From NCBI GenBank assembly GCA_910578145.1, contig CAJTPJ010000006.1, positions 1-64,000 on the forward strand: a stretch of DNA of 64,000 nt. The letters are read 5' to 3'. Below, piece after piece: positions 49,589 to 57,282 of the stretch. The translations under genes were made by a program, and so were the position numbers. Source of the stretch: an uncultured Christensenella sp. Its GTDB lineage: Bacteria > Bacillota > Clostridia > Christensenellales > Borkfalkiaceae. How positions within the stretch are numbered: the stretch's first letter is position 1; every line of letters begins with the position of its first letter. The notes under the pieces were generated by a model that searched no databases, had not been told where the DNA came from, and worked only from the letters and a program-made list of their open reading frames with translations.

Positions 49589-51029
49589 AAAGGAAATTGC
49601 GCTTTCGGCGCTTACCTGCCTTTTATGTCATCTCGGATTGCTGTTCGTGCTGTTTTTAATGGTGGTTATAAATACGGAGGGCGATTTCGTGCCGCTAATG
49701 CACGATAACGTTGCCAACCTTATAACCGTAGTGGTAGCAAGCACGGTGCTTTCCATAGTGGTGTATTTCTTTTTCCTCGTTGAAAACAAGGCGTTGCTTG
49801 CAAACTATAAAAAGATGATAGAAATATATTTTCTTTTGTATATAGCGTTGCTTTTTGCTAACGTTTTCGGAAAATACGTTTCGCCCACGGCGCGCCCGTT
49901 GCTTTTCTATCCTTTGATGATTTGTATGATTTTAAGGCGCAGGGAAGCTATATTTTTAAACAGCGTTTATATGCTGTTGCTGTTCGTGTTCAACCGCTAT
50001 CTCAACAGTACCGATATCGTTGGCGGAACCGTACAAATGATAGAAAGTTTTTCCAGCCTTCTTACAATATTCTGCGGCGGCATAGTGGGTATTTTCCTTT
50101 TAAAAAGCGTTAAAACCCGTCTTGGCTGCGTGCTGGTAGGACTTGTGTTGTTTATCCCCACAGTAGTAATAAATTTGGTAATGCAGCTGCCGTTCGTAAC
50201 TGCGGAAAGCTGGTTCGATATCCTTGAAAATATAATTTTCAGCGTGTTTGACTGCACTCTTTCGGTGCTGTTGTTTATGTGTATTTTGCCCGTGGTGGAG
50301 GGGCTTTTCGCCGAGCTTACCGCGTTTAGGTTGCGCGAGCTTACTTCCGACAACGCAAAGCTGATGGCAAAACTTAAAAAGCACGCGCTGGGTACTTACA
50401 ACCACGTGGTGGTGGTTGCGCAACTTGCCGAAGCGTGCGCAAGCGCGATAGGCGAGGACGCCGAACTTGCAAGGGCTGTGGCGTATTATCACGACGTAGG
50501 CAAGCTGAAAAATCCCGAAATGTTTGCCGAAAACCAAAACGAGTACGACTTGCATAAGGAACTTACTCCCGAGCTTTCGGTTGATATTATTCGCTCGCAC
50601 ACCAAAGAGGGCGCAAAATTGATTAAAAAGAACAGGTTGCCCGATATCTTTGCCGACGTTGCGGTACAGCACCACGGCACTATGCCCATAAAGTACTTCT
50701 ACGCAAAGGCGTTAAAACTTTCCGACGGCGAACTTAACGTGGCAAACTACTCGTACGCGGGACCTACGCCCACTACGAAAATTGCGGCGATAGTTATGAT
50801 TGCGGACGCTTCGGAGGCGGCAGCGCGTTCGCTTTCCGACCGTTCGCCCGAAAAGGTTGCCGCGCTGGTTGGTAGCATCGTGGAAGAGCGTATGAACCAG
50901 GAGCAGTTTATCGACTGCGACATAACTATGCGCGAGCTTACGCTGGTAACGCGCACTTGCATAAACCAGCTTGCGGGCGTGTACCATTCAAGGGTAAAAT
51001 ACCCCAAACTAACCCTTTCCAGGAAGTGA
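49566..51029 (+). CDS. PgpH-like 7TM-HD phosphodiesterase lacking the outer domain
   Basis: This 487-residue protein starts straight into the membrane part (about seven helices, residues 10-260) and ends with a metal-dependent HD domain (H in T-Y-N-H-V-V-V; H-D in Y-Y-H-D-V-G-K-L; H-H-G-T near residue 365). PgpH/YqfF proteins hydrolyse the second messenger c-di-AMP. Typical members have about 200 more residues, including a 7TMR-HDED domain outside the membrane that is missing here. GGGGAGG before the ATG at 49566 supports this as the real start. Confidence 0.88.
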   Translation: MVKTKLSKKEIALSALTCLLCHLGLLFVLFLMVVINTEGDFVPLMHDNVANLITVVVASTVLSIVVYFFFLVENKALLANYKKMIEIYFLLYIALLFANVFGKYVSPTARPLLFYPLMICMILRRREAIFLNSVYMLLLFVFNRYLNSTDIVGGTVQMIESFSSLLTIFCGGIVGIFLLKSVKTRLGCVLVGLVLFIPTVVINLVMQLPFVTAESWFDILENIIFSVFDCTLSVLLFMCILPVVEGLFAELTAFRLRELTSDNAKLMAKLKKHALGTYNHVVVVAQLAEACASAIGEDAELARAVAYYHDVGKLKNPEMFAENQNEYDLHKELTPELSVDIIRSHTKEGAKLIKKNRLPDIFADVAVQHHGTMPIKYFYAKALKLSDGELNVANYSYAGPTPTTKIAAIVMIADASEAAARSLSDRSPEKVAALVGSIVEERMNQEQFIDCDITMRELTLVTRTCINQLAGVYHSRVKYPKLTLSRK

Positions 51030-51034
51030 TTAAC

Positions 51035-51493
51035 TTGAATATATATTGCGACCAATTTGATTTTTCGCCGCTTGCCGAGGCGTTTGACGGCGAGGTGGAA
51101 AGCGACTGCGGTTTGTCCGCGGAAATAGTGCTTGTCGAAGCCGAAGAAATACGCCGTCTCAACCGCGAAACGCGCGGAAACGACGCGGTTACCGACGTGC
51201 TGAGTTACCCGTCGTTGGAGCATATACGGGGGGTAATGCTGAAAAAAGACGATTTTCCCGCCGATATTGACGAGGAGGGCAATTTGTTTTTAGGCAGTAT
51301 TGCGATATGTACCGAACGCGCGCGGGAGCAGGCGGAAGAGTACGGGCATTCGTTCGAGCGGGAGCTGCACTATCTTGCAACGCACGGGCTGTGGCATTTG
51401 TTGGGTTACGACCATATGACCGAAGAGGACAAGCGGGAAATGCGCCCTCTCGAAGAAAGAATTTTAAAAAAATTAGGCTTGGCGAGGGATTAA
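51035..51493 (+). CDS. ybeY: endoribonuclease YbeY
   Basis: YbeY is a zinc-dependent RNase needed for 16S rRNA 3'-end maturation and ribosome quality control. The metal-binding motif H-G-L-W-H-L-L-G-Y-D-H is at residues 117-127, with three His. I start it at a TTG at 51035 with AGGAAG about 8 bases upstream. The frame is open to 50957, but that would overlap the PgpH gene with a non-family N-terminus. At 152 residues it is normal. It ends two bases before era. Confidence 0.92.
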   Translation: MNIYCDQFDFSPLAEAFDGEVESDCGLSAEIVLVEAEEIRRLNRETRGNDAVTDVLSYPSLEHIRGVMLKKDDFPADIDEEGNLFLGSIAICTERAREQAEEYGHSFERELHYLATHGLWHLLGYDHMTEEDKREMRPLEERILKKLGLARD

Positions 51494-51495
51494 CT

Positions 51496-52374
51496 GTGAA
51501 AAGCGGATTTATTGGCGTTATAGGAAAGGCGAACGCCGGCAAAAGCACTCTTGTAAACGTGCTGGTGGGCGAAAAGGTGGCTATAGTTTCGCCCAAGCCT
51601 CAAACTACGCGGCACTCTATTATGGGCGTGCTTACCAAGGAGGAATACCAGCTTGTTTTCGTAGATACGCCCGGTCTGTACAAAAGCGCCAATTATCTTA
51701 CCGATATTATGATGAAAGCTACCGACGACGCGGCGAAAGACGTGGACTTTATTTTGTTCGTTCACGACGGGCACGGCGGCGTTTCCGACGGCGATATCGA
51801 GCTTATGAAAAAGTATTCGTCGGGGCATATTCCTATGGCAATCGCGTATACGAAGATTGATATTATGCCCAAAGAAAACATTGCCGCCGACGCAAAAAAG
51901 CTGTACGAAAACGGTATTGAGTGCGACGTATTCCCCGTTTCCGCAAGGAAGTATAAAAATATAGCCAAACTTGAAAAATATCTGGCGGAGAATATGCCCG
52001 AAGGCGATAAAGTAATTGCCGAGGATATAGTTTCGGACAAGAGCGAAAAGTTTATGATAGCGGAAATTATGCGCGAAAAAATTCTTTTAAAATTCGACGA
52101 CGAAATTCCGCACGGAATCGCCATAGTAATAAATAATTTTTCGCGCAAGGAAAACGGCACTTACGATATAAATTTGGATATAATATGCGAAAAGTCCAAC
52201 CACAAGGCAATACTAATAGGCAAGCAGGGTAGGGCTATTAAGGAAGTTTCTGCGTTCGCGCGCGAGGGTATGGAAAAGTTTTTGGGCGCGAAAGTCTTTC
52301 TTACCACCTACGTTCGGGTGGAAGAGGATTGGCGCAACCGCCCCGGGCTTGTAAAAGATATTTTCGCGCAGTAA
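51496..52374 (+). CDS. era: GTPase Era
   Basis: Era binds 16S rRNA and helps 30S assembly. G1 G-K-A-N-A-G-K-S-T is near residues 8-16, G3 D-T-P-G-L-Y near 58, G4 T-K-I-D near 120. The C-terminal KH domain (L-I-G-K-Q-G-R-A-I-K) is near 235. At 292 residues it is standard. I start it at the GTG at 51496, two bases after ybeY. The open frame back to 51307 is antiparallel to family length and overlaps ybeY completely. YbeY and Era are known partners in rRNA maturation, so the adjacency is meaningful. Confidence 0.95.
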   Translation: MKSGFIGVIGKANAGKSTLVNVLVGEKVAIVSPKPQTTRHSIMGVLTKEEYQLVFVDTPGLYKSANYLTDIMMKATDDAAKDVDFILFVHDGHGGVSDGDIELMKKYSSGHIPMAIAYTKIDIMPKENIAADAKKLYENGIECDVFPVSARKYKNIAKLEKYLAENMPEGDKVIAEDIVSDKSEKFMIAEIMREKILLKFDDEIPHGIAIVINNFSRKENGTYDINLDIICEKSNHKAILIGKQGRAIKEVSAFAREGMEKFLGAKVFLTTYVRVEEDWRNRPGLVKDIFAQ

Positions 52375-52419
52375 TAATTTTAAAAAAACGGCACATTCTG
52401 TTTTTAGAGAGGTGTCGAA

Positions 52420-52524
52420 ATGAAAAGAGACAGAGACGCGGCGGAGCTCGCTTGGAAAATGTTTGAAAAGACGGGCAACGTAAGCTACTATATGTTGTAC
52501 AAACAACTTGACGGAAAAGAATAA
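52420..52524 (+). CDS. YqzL-family small protein
   Basis: A 34-codon gene lies between era and recO. It begins M-K-R-D-R-D-A-A-E-L-A-W and continues F-E-K-T-G-N-V-S-Y-Y to D-G-K-E. The W-x-x-F-E-x-T-G-N-x-x-x-Y pattern is that of the YqzL family, which holds the same place in other Bacillota. GAGAGGTG lies about 6 bases before the ATG. Function unknown. It is probably co-transcribed with era and recO. Confidence 0.75.
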   Translation: MKRDRDAAELAWKMFEKTGNVSYYMLYKQLDGKE

Positions 52525-52541
52525 AAAACGTTTCGGGTGCT

Positions 52542-53261
52542 ATGGAAATTAAGGTCAACGCGCTTATGCTACGCGCGGCGGATTACGGCGAAAACGATAA
52601 AATTTTAACCCTTTTAACTGCGGAATACGGCAAAATTTCCGCAGCGATAAAAGGCGTTAAAAAGCCGTCTGCAAAACTTAAATTCGCAGCCCAGCCGTTT
52701 TGTTTCGCAGAATATATCCTCGCCCGAAAGGGGGACAAGCACACCGTTATAAACTGCGCGGAATGTGAAAGTTTTTACGATTTGCGCACGGATATAAACA
52801 AGTTTTACGCGGCAAGCGCGGCTGTTGAAGTCGTTTCCGCGCTTACTTACGAGGGCGGGGAATGTGCGGAAATTTTTTACGAAAGCATTAAAACGCTTTC
52901 TGCAATATGTACGGGCGAAGAAAGGCTTTCGCTTATAAAATTTCTTATTTTTCTTTTGGAAAAGTCGGGTTACGCGTTGTCGCTGGATAGCTGTGCGGAG
53001 TGCGGCAGTCCGCTTATCAACGCCGACAAATTGCGTTTCGATATGGATTCGGGCGCGTTCACCTGCTTTTGTTGCGGCACGGGCGCGGGGGCAAGCCGCG
53101 TTACCTACAACGTTTTAAGAAAGCTGGCGGGTAAGAGCTACGAAAAGGATTTTATATGCGAGGACGGCGAAAAGCGCGCTCTGCGCCTTTTAAGAGAGTA
53201 TTTTTCGTATAAAACGGACAATCAATTTAAAAGCCTGTCGGAATACATAAGAATTATTTGA
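52542..53261 (+). CDS. recO: DNA repair protein RecO
   Basis: RecO works with RecR and RecF to load RecA on gaps. At 239 residues it has the N-terminal OB-fold (L-R-A-A-D-Y-G-E-N-D-K-I-L-T), a helical core, and a zinc finger with four Cys (C-A-E-C near residue 150, C-F-C-C near 172). The start is the ATG at 52542, 17 bases after yqzL. A terminator lies past its end, inside the coding strand of the convergent small gene. Confidence 0.92.
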   Translation: MEIKVNALMLRAADYGENDKILTLLTAEYGKISAAIKGVKKPSAKLKFAAQPFCFAEYILARKGDKHTVINCAECESFYDLRTDINKFYAASAAVEVVSALTYEGGECAEIFYESIKTLSAICTGEERLSLIKFLIFLLEKSGYALSLDSCAECGSPLINADKLRFDMDSGAFTCFCCGTGAGASRVTYNVLRKLAGKSYEKDFICEDGEKRALRLLREYFSYKTDNQFKSLSEYIRII

Positions 53262-53496
53262 TTTCTTCGTTCAACAATAGTAAAAGATTTTTAAGCGCCA
53301 ATAAAAGGCGCTTTTTGTTTTGCGGCTTTAATGGTAAATTATTAGATTGCCGCCACTTTTCGCAACTGTTCGAGCAGTCAACGGTTTGCCAAAGTATTTT
53401 GCAGTTTCCGCATTGTTCTAAAAACAAATGTGTGTTACCTATCGTATAGTATCTTCTAAAATTTTCGCAGTTTTCGCAAGTTTTATTTTCGTTCAT
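53254..53496 (-). CDS. Cys-rich small zinc-ribbon-like protein
   Basis: This 80-residue protein has Cys pairs that look metal-binding (C-E-N-C at residues 7-10; C-G-N-C near 29-32; C-S-N-S-C near 41-45), followed by a Lys/Leu-rich tail. The family is not recognised. AAGGAAAA precedes the ATG. It is convergent with recO (8-base overlap) and divergent from the 53611 XRE gene, with the shared operator between them. A+T-rich codons suggest it came in with the XRE gene. Confidence 0.65.
   Translation of the reverse strand: MNENKTCENCENFRRYYTIGNTHLFLEQCGNCKILWQTVDCSNSCEKWRQSNNLPLKPQNKKRLLLALKNLLLLLNEEIK
53293..53318 (+). terminator. terminator of recO, inside the antisense gene
   Basis: AAGCGCC and GGCGCTT flank a seven-base loop and are followed by TTTTG. 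Confidence 0.65.
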
Positions 53497-53520
53497 AGTA
53501 ATTTTTCCTTAGTTATGCCC

Positions 53521-53573
53521 ATTATATTACTACCGTTGTCTGTAATGCAAGTATTTTACAGGCAATAGTAGTA
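53521..53573. promoter_or_regulatory. 18-bp imperfect palindrome (operator) and minus promoter
   Basis: Two 18-bp arms (53528-53545 and 53556-53573) match at 15 positions (TACTAC..TTG.CTGTAA). A minus-strand promoter, TTGCAT (53550-53545), 18 bp, TATAAT (53526-53521), overlaps the left arm. The plus -10 TAAAAT is at 53572-53577. Autorepression by the XRE protein is likely. Confidence 0.7.
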
Positions 53574-53610
53574 AAATTTATGCAAAATAACTAAAAGAGG
53601 ACAAAATTTA

Positions 53611-53820
53611 ATGATTAGTGTTGAAAAAATAAGAAAACGTTTACAGGAAGCGATAAAGCAAAGCGGAATGACGCAAACGCAAATAGCAAAGAAAATAGGA
53701 GTACGTCAACAGACGATAGCAAATTATTTGCATCAAAATAAAATGCCGGCACTTGATACTTTTGCAAATTTATGTAAAGTCTTGGAAGTGGATACCAATT
53801 ATATACTCTGCCAAGAATAA
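53611..53820 (+). CDS. solo XRE-family helix-turn-helix repressor
   Basis: This 69-residue Cro/CI-type HTH protein (G-M-T-Q-T-Q-I-A-K-K-I-G-V-R-Q-Q-T-I) is a paralogue of the 45777 protein, sharing M-P-A-L-D-T and N-Y-I-L-C-Q. No effector domain is present. AGAGG lies about 14 bases before the ATG. It is divergent from the Cys-rich gene, with an 18-bp palindrome between them. Confidence 0.85.
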   Translation: MISVEKIRKRLQEAIKQSGMTQTQIAKKIGVRQQTIANYLHQNKMPALDTFANLCKVLEVDTNYILCQE

Positions 53821-53861
53821 TGCAAAAAGCACTGTTTTTTTGGAAAATTTTGCTTAAACAC

Positions 53862-53890
53862 TTGCTTAAACCAAAATTATATATTAAAAT
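53862..53890 (+). promoter_or_regulatory. promoter of ppdK
   Basis: TTGCTT (53862-53867), a 17-bp spacer and TAAAAT (53885-53890). GGAGG lies in the leader before the ATG at 53931. Confidence 0.65.
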
Positions 53891-53930
53891 GTAATAAGTA
53901 ATTAAAAACTTATTTTTGGAGGAAATATAA

Positions 53931-56576
53931 ATGGCAAAAAAATATTGCTATCTCTTTACGGAGGGCAACGCTGGAATGCGTGAGCTTCTGGGCGGTAAAG
54001 GCGCTAACCTTGCGGAAATGACCCATATCGGTCTTCCCGTGCCTCAGGGATTTACTATCTCTACCGAGGCTTGCACCCAGTACTACGAGGACGGCAAAAA
54101 AATCAACGACGGCATTCAGGCAGAAATTATGGATTACATCGACAAGATGGAAAAAGTCTGCGGAAAGAAGTTCGGCGACAAGGAAAATCCTCTGCTCGTT
54201 TCCGTTCGTTCGGGTGCTAGGGCTTCGATGCCCGGTATGATGGATACTATCCTCAACCTCGGCTTGAACGAAGAGGTAGTAAACACTATTGCCGCTAAAT
54301 CGGGCAACCCCCGTTGGGCTTGGGACTGCTACAGAAGATTTATCCAGATGTTCTCCGACGTCGTTATGGAAGTAGGCAAAAAATACTTTGAAAAACTTAT
54401 CGACGAGCTTAAGGAAGCTAAGGGCGTAACTCAGGACGTAGAGCTTAACGCCGACGATTTGAAGGCGCTTGCTCATCAGTTTAAAGCAGAATACAAAAAG
54501 CAGCTTGGTACCGATTTCCCCGACGACCCCAAGGTTCAGCTTTTCGAGGCTGTAAAAGCCGTATTCCGTTCGTGGGACAACCCCCGCGCAAATATCTACC
54601 GTATGGACCACGATATCCCTTACAGCTGGGGTACCGCAGTAAACGTTCAGATGATGGCGTTTGGTAATATGGGCGACAACTGCGGCACGGGCGTTGCGTT
54701 TACGCGTAATCCCGCTACCGGTGAAAAGGGACTTATGGGCGAATTCCTTACCAACGCTCAGGGCGAGGACGTCGTTGCCGGCGTGCGCACCCCGATGCCC
54801 ATTGCAAAGATGGCAGAAGTATTCCCCGAAGTTTACAAGCAGTTCCAGGAAGTTTGCAAAATTCTTGAAAACCATTACCGCGATATGCAGGATATGGAAT
54901 TAACCGTTGAAAACGAAAAACTTTATATGTTACAGACCCGTAACGGTAAGCGTACGGCGGCGGCGGCTATTAAAATCGCTTGCGACCTTATCGACGAGGG
55001 TATGATTACCGAGCAGGAAGCTATTATGCAAATCGACGCTAAGTCGCTTGATATGCTTCTTCACCCGCAGTTCGACCCCAAGGCTTTGAAAGAAGCTGAT
55101 AAAAATAACGTTGTAGGCAAGGGCATTGCGGCTTCTCCCGGCGCGGCGGCAGGTTCTATCGTGTTCACCGCGGAAGACGCAGTTATCGAAGGCAAGAAAG
55201 GCAAGAAGGTAGTGCTCGTTCGTCTTGAAACTTCTCCCGAGGATATCGAAGGTATGAAGTACTCGCAGGGTATTCTTACCGTACGCGGCGGACAGACTTC
55301 GCACGCGGCGGTCGTTGCGCGCGGTATGGGAACTTGCTGCGTTTCCGGTTGCGGCGACATTAAAATGGACGAAGAGAATAAGCAGTTCACGCTTGCAGGA
55401 AAGGTATATCACGAAGGCGACGGCATTTCGCTTGACGGTTCCACCGGTAACATTTACGATTGCCTTATCCCCACCGTACCCGCAGACCCCAACTCCGGCT
55501 ACTTCGGCAGAATTATGGAACTTGCTGACAAGTATAAGGCGCTTGGCGTAAGAACTAACGCAGACACCCCCAGCGACGCTAAGCAGGCTGCGGCGTTCGG
55601 TGCTCAGGGTATTGGTCTTTGCCGTACCGAGCATATGTTCTTCGACCCCGCGCGTATTGGCGCTTTCAGAGAAATGATTTGTTCGGACACCGTTGAGGAG
55701 AGAGAAGCGGCGCTTGCTAAAATCGAGCCTATGCAGCAGGCGGACTTCGAGGGGCTGATGGAAGCTCTTGAAGGACAGCCCGTTACTATCCGTTTCCTTG
55801 ACCCCCCTCTTCACGAGTTCGTGCCCACCGACGAGGCGGATATTGCCGCTCTTGCAAAAACGCAGGGCAAGACCGTTGCGCAGATTAAGCAAATTATTTC
55901 CGACTTGCACGAGTTTAACCCTATGATGGGTCACCGTGGTTGCCGGCTTACCGTAACTTATCCCGAAATTGCGGTTATGCAAACCAAGGCTGTTATCAAA
56001 GCGGCTATTAACGTTCAAAAGAAACATAAGAACTGGAAAGTCGTTCCCGAAATTATGATTCCGCTCGTAGGCGAAACCAGAGAGCTTAAATACGTTAAGG
56101 ACATAGTAGTTAAAACTGCGGACGAAACTATCAAGGCTTCCGGAGTTAAACTTAATTACGAAGTGGGCACTATGATTGAAATTCCCCGCGCGGCGCTTAC
56201 CGCTGACGAAATCGGTAAGGAAGCTGATTTCTTCTGCTTCGGTACTAACGACCTTACGCAGATGACTTTCGGTTTCAGCCGTGACGACGCAGGTAAATTC
56301 TTGCCTTCGTACTACGCTAACAAGATTTACGAAAGCGACCCGTTTGCACGCCTTGATACTATCGGCGTTGGTAAACTTATGGAAACTGCGGTTAAACTTG
56401 GTAAAAGCAGCAACAAGAATTTGCACGTGGGCATTTGCGGCGAACACGGCGGCGACCCTTCGTCTATCGAGTTCTGCCACAAGATTGGCTTGAATTACGT
56501 TTCCTGCTCGCCTTACCGCGTACCTATCGCGCGTCTTGCAGCGGCACAAGCGAATATCAAGAACCCGAGGAAGTAA
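53931..56576 (+). CDS. ppdK: pyruvate, phosphate dikinase
   Basis: PPDK interconverts pyruvate, ATP and Pi with PEP, AMP and PPi; in anaerobes it often runs in the glycolytic direction. The 881 residues include the N-terminal ATP-grasp part, the swivelling phosphohistidine His458 in G-Q-T-S-H-A-A-V, and the C-terminal PEP barrel with Cys836 in V-G-I-C-G-E-H-G-G. GGAGG precedes the ATG. The last 13 codons (from 56538) are the first unit of a 119-bp tandem array. The C-terminus reads A-N-I-K-N-P-R-K, whereas the last partial unit codes A-N-I-R-Q-P-R-N-K, probably the ancestral end. Confidence 0.97.
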   Translation: MAKKYCYLFTEGNAGMRELLGGKGANLAEMTHIGLPVPQGFTISTEACTQYYEDGKKINDGIQAEIMDYIDKMEKVCGKKFGDKENPLLVSVRSGARASMPGMMDTILNLGLNEEVVNTIAAKSGNPRWAWDCYRRFIQMFSDVVMEVGKKYFEKLIDELKEAKGVTQDVELNADDLKALAHQFKAEYKKQLGTDFPDDPKVQLFEAVKAVFRSWDNPRANIYRMDHDIPYSWGTAVNVQMMAFGNMGDNCGTGVAFTRNPATGEKGLMGEFLTNAQGEDVVAGVRTPMPIAKMAEVFPEVYKQFQEVCKILENHYRDMQDMELTVENEKLYMLQTRNGKRTAAAAIKIACDLIDEGMITEQEAIMQIDAKSLDMLLHPQFDPKALKEADKNNVVGKGIAASPGAAAGSIVFTAEDAVIEGKKGKKVVLVRLETSPEDIEGMKYSQGILTVRGGQTSHAAVVARGMGTCCVSGCGDIKMDEENKQFTLAGKVYHEGDGISLDGSTGNIYDCLIPTVPADPNSGYFGRIMELADKYKALGVRTNADTPSDAKQAAAFGAQGIGLCRTEHMFFDPARIGAFREMICSDTVEEREAALAKIEPMQQADFEGLMEALEGQPVTIRFLDPPLHEFVPTDEADIAALAKTQGKTVAQIKQIISDLHEFNPMMGHRGCRLTVTYPEIAVMQTKAVIKAAINVQKKHKNWKVVPEIMIPLVGETRELKYVKDIVVKTADETIKASGVKLNYEVGTMIEIPRAALTADEIGKEADFFCFGTNDLTQMTFGFSRDDAGKFLPSYYANKIYESDPFARLDTIGVGKLMETAVKLGKSSNKNLHVGICGEHGGDPSSIEFCHKIGLNYVSCSPYRVPIARLAAAQANIKNPRK

Positions 56577-57034
56577 TTGGGAAGTGCGCTGCAAGGATAG
56601 CGAACCGCAAGAGAGTAGCTTGAAAGAGAGTAAATGCTCTGCGGTTTCGATGATAAGCAGCGGCACAGGCTAATATCAAGAACCCTAGAAAGTAATTGGG
56701 AAGTGCGCTGCAAGGATAGCGAAGCGCAAGAGAGTAGCTTGAAAGAGAGTAAATGCTCTGCGGTTTCGATAATAAGCAGCGGCACAAGCGAATATCAAGA
56801 ACCCGAGGAAGTAATTGGGAAGTGCGCTGCAAGGATAGCGAACCGCAAGAGAGTAGCTTGAAAGAGAGTAAATGCTCGGCGGTTTCGATAATAAGCAGCG
56901 GCACAGGCTAATATCAAGAATCCCAGAAAGTAATTGAGAAGTGCGCTGCAAGGTTAGCGAACCGCAAGAGAATAAGCTTGAAGAGAGTAAATGCTCGGCG
57001 GTTTCGATAATAAGCAGCGGCACAGGCGAATATC
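56538..57034 (+). repeat. tandem array: four 119-bp units plus a partial fifth, at the 3' end of ppdK
   Basis: Units begin at 56538, 56657, 56776, 56895 and 57014, exactly 119 bases apart. Each starts with a core of about 21 bases (GCAGCGGCACA..GC.AATATC) on a codon boundary of ppdK, followed by codons for N-P-R-K and a TAA, then an approximately 80-bp spacer. The spacer contains nested inverted repeats: GTGCGCTGC with the next unit's GCAGCGGCAC, and CGAACCGCAAGAG with CTCTGCGGTTTCG. Units are not identical. The fifth copy keeps only the core and then codes a different tail. No protein is encoded by the spacers. Confidence 0.9.
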
Positions 57035-57055
57035 CGCCAGCCTCGTAACAAATAA
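57014..57055 (+). pseudogene. displaced 3' end of ppdK (14 codons)
   Basis: The last core copy reads in the ppdK frame as A-A-A-Q-A-N-I-R-Q-P-R-N-K followed by TAA (57053-57055). It joins a normal terminator just downstream. It looks like the original end of ppdK, pushed 476 bases away by the array. Confidence 0.65.
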
Positions 57056-57063
57056 GACAAATT

Positions 57064-57096
57064 ATGACCGTTTTCTTGCGAAAACGGTCATTTTAT
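57064..57096 (+). terminator. terminator after the array
   Basis: ATGACCGTTTTC and GAAAACGGTCAT (57064-57075, 57080-57091) flank a TTGC tetraloop and are followed by TTTTATG. Confidence 0.85.
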
Positions 57097-57282
57097 GCCC
57101 ATTTTAGATTGCAGTGGAAAAGAAGAAGTATGCAATAAAGGGCGTACATAAAAGCGCGCACGGCGCGGTTGATTTTAATTTAAATATCGCGCGTTGACGC
57201 CGTTTACAATTTAATAATAAATAATAAAAAAGTCGTTTTCATTTGAAAACGACTTTTTTGCGTGTTTGTAATTTCTATTTAG
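57097..57282. other. intergenic stretch with a bidirectional terminator
   Basis: No gene is seen. A hairpin of GTCGTTTTC and GAAAACGAC with A-runs and T-runs on both sides (57226-57259) ends the minus-strand transglutaminase-like gene. The remainder, 57097-57225, shows nothing I can name. Confidence 0.6.

Noticed and set aside
51307..51495. N-terminal extension of Era
   Set aside because: It overlaps the end of ybeY in another frame and is not family-like. The GTG at 51496 matches the normal Era start.
54930..56666. A long antisense open frame (578 codons) across ppdK
   Set aside because: It is a mirror of the strongly coding, highly expressed ppdK frame. The protein has no recognisable motif, and its start falls in the 119-bp array.
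56538..57013. Assembly artefact making identical repeats
   Set aside because: Units carry different silent changes and point differences, so they are not a duplicated read. Exact copy number could still be uncertain.
56513..57023. Minus-strand frames in the 119-bp array with repeated N-termini
   Set aside because: They are made only by repeating the same non-coding spacer, have no ribosome site, and differ in length because the unit is not a multiple of three.
56538..57034. CRISPR array or integron attC array
   Set aside because: The whole 119-bp unit repeats, with no unique spacers. The inverted repeats do not carry the attC core GTTRRRY/RYYYAAC pattern, and no cas or integrase gene is here.
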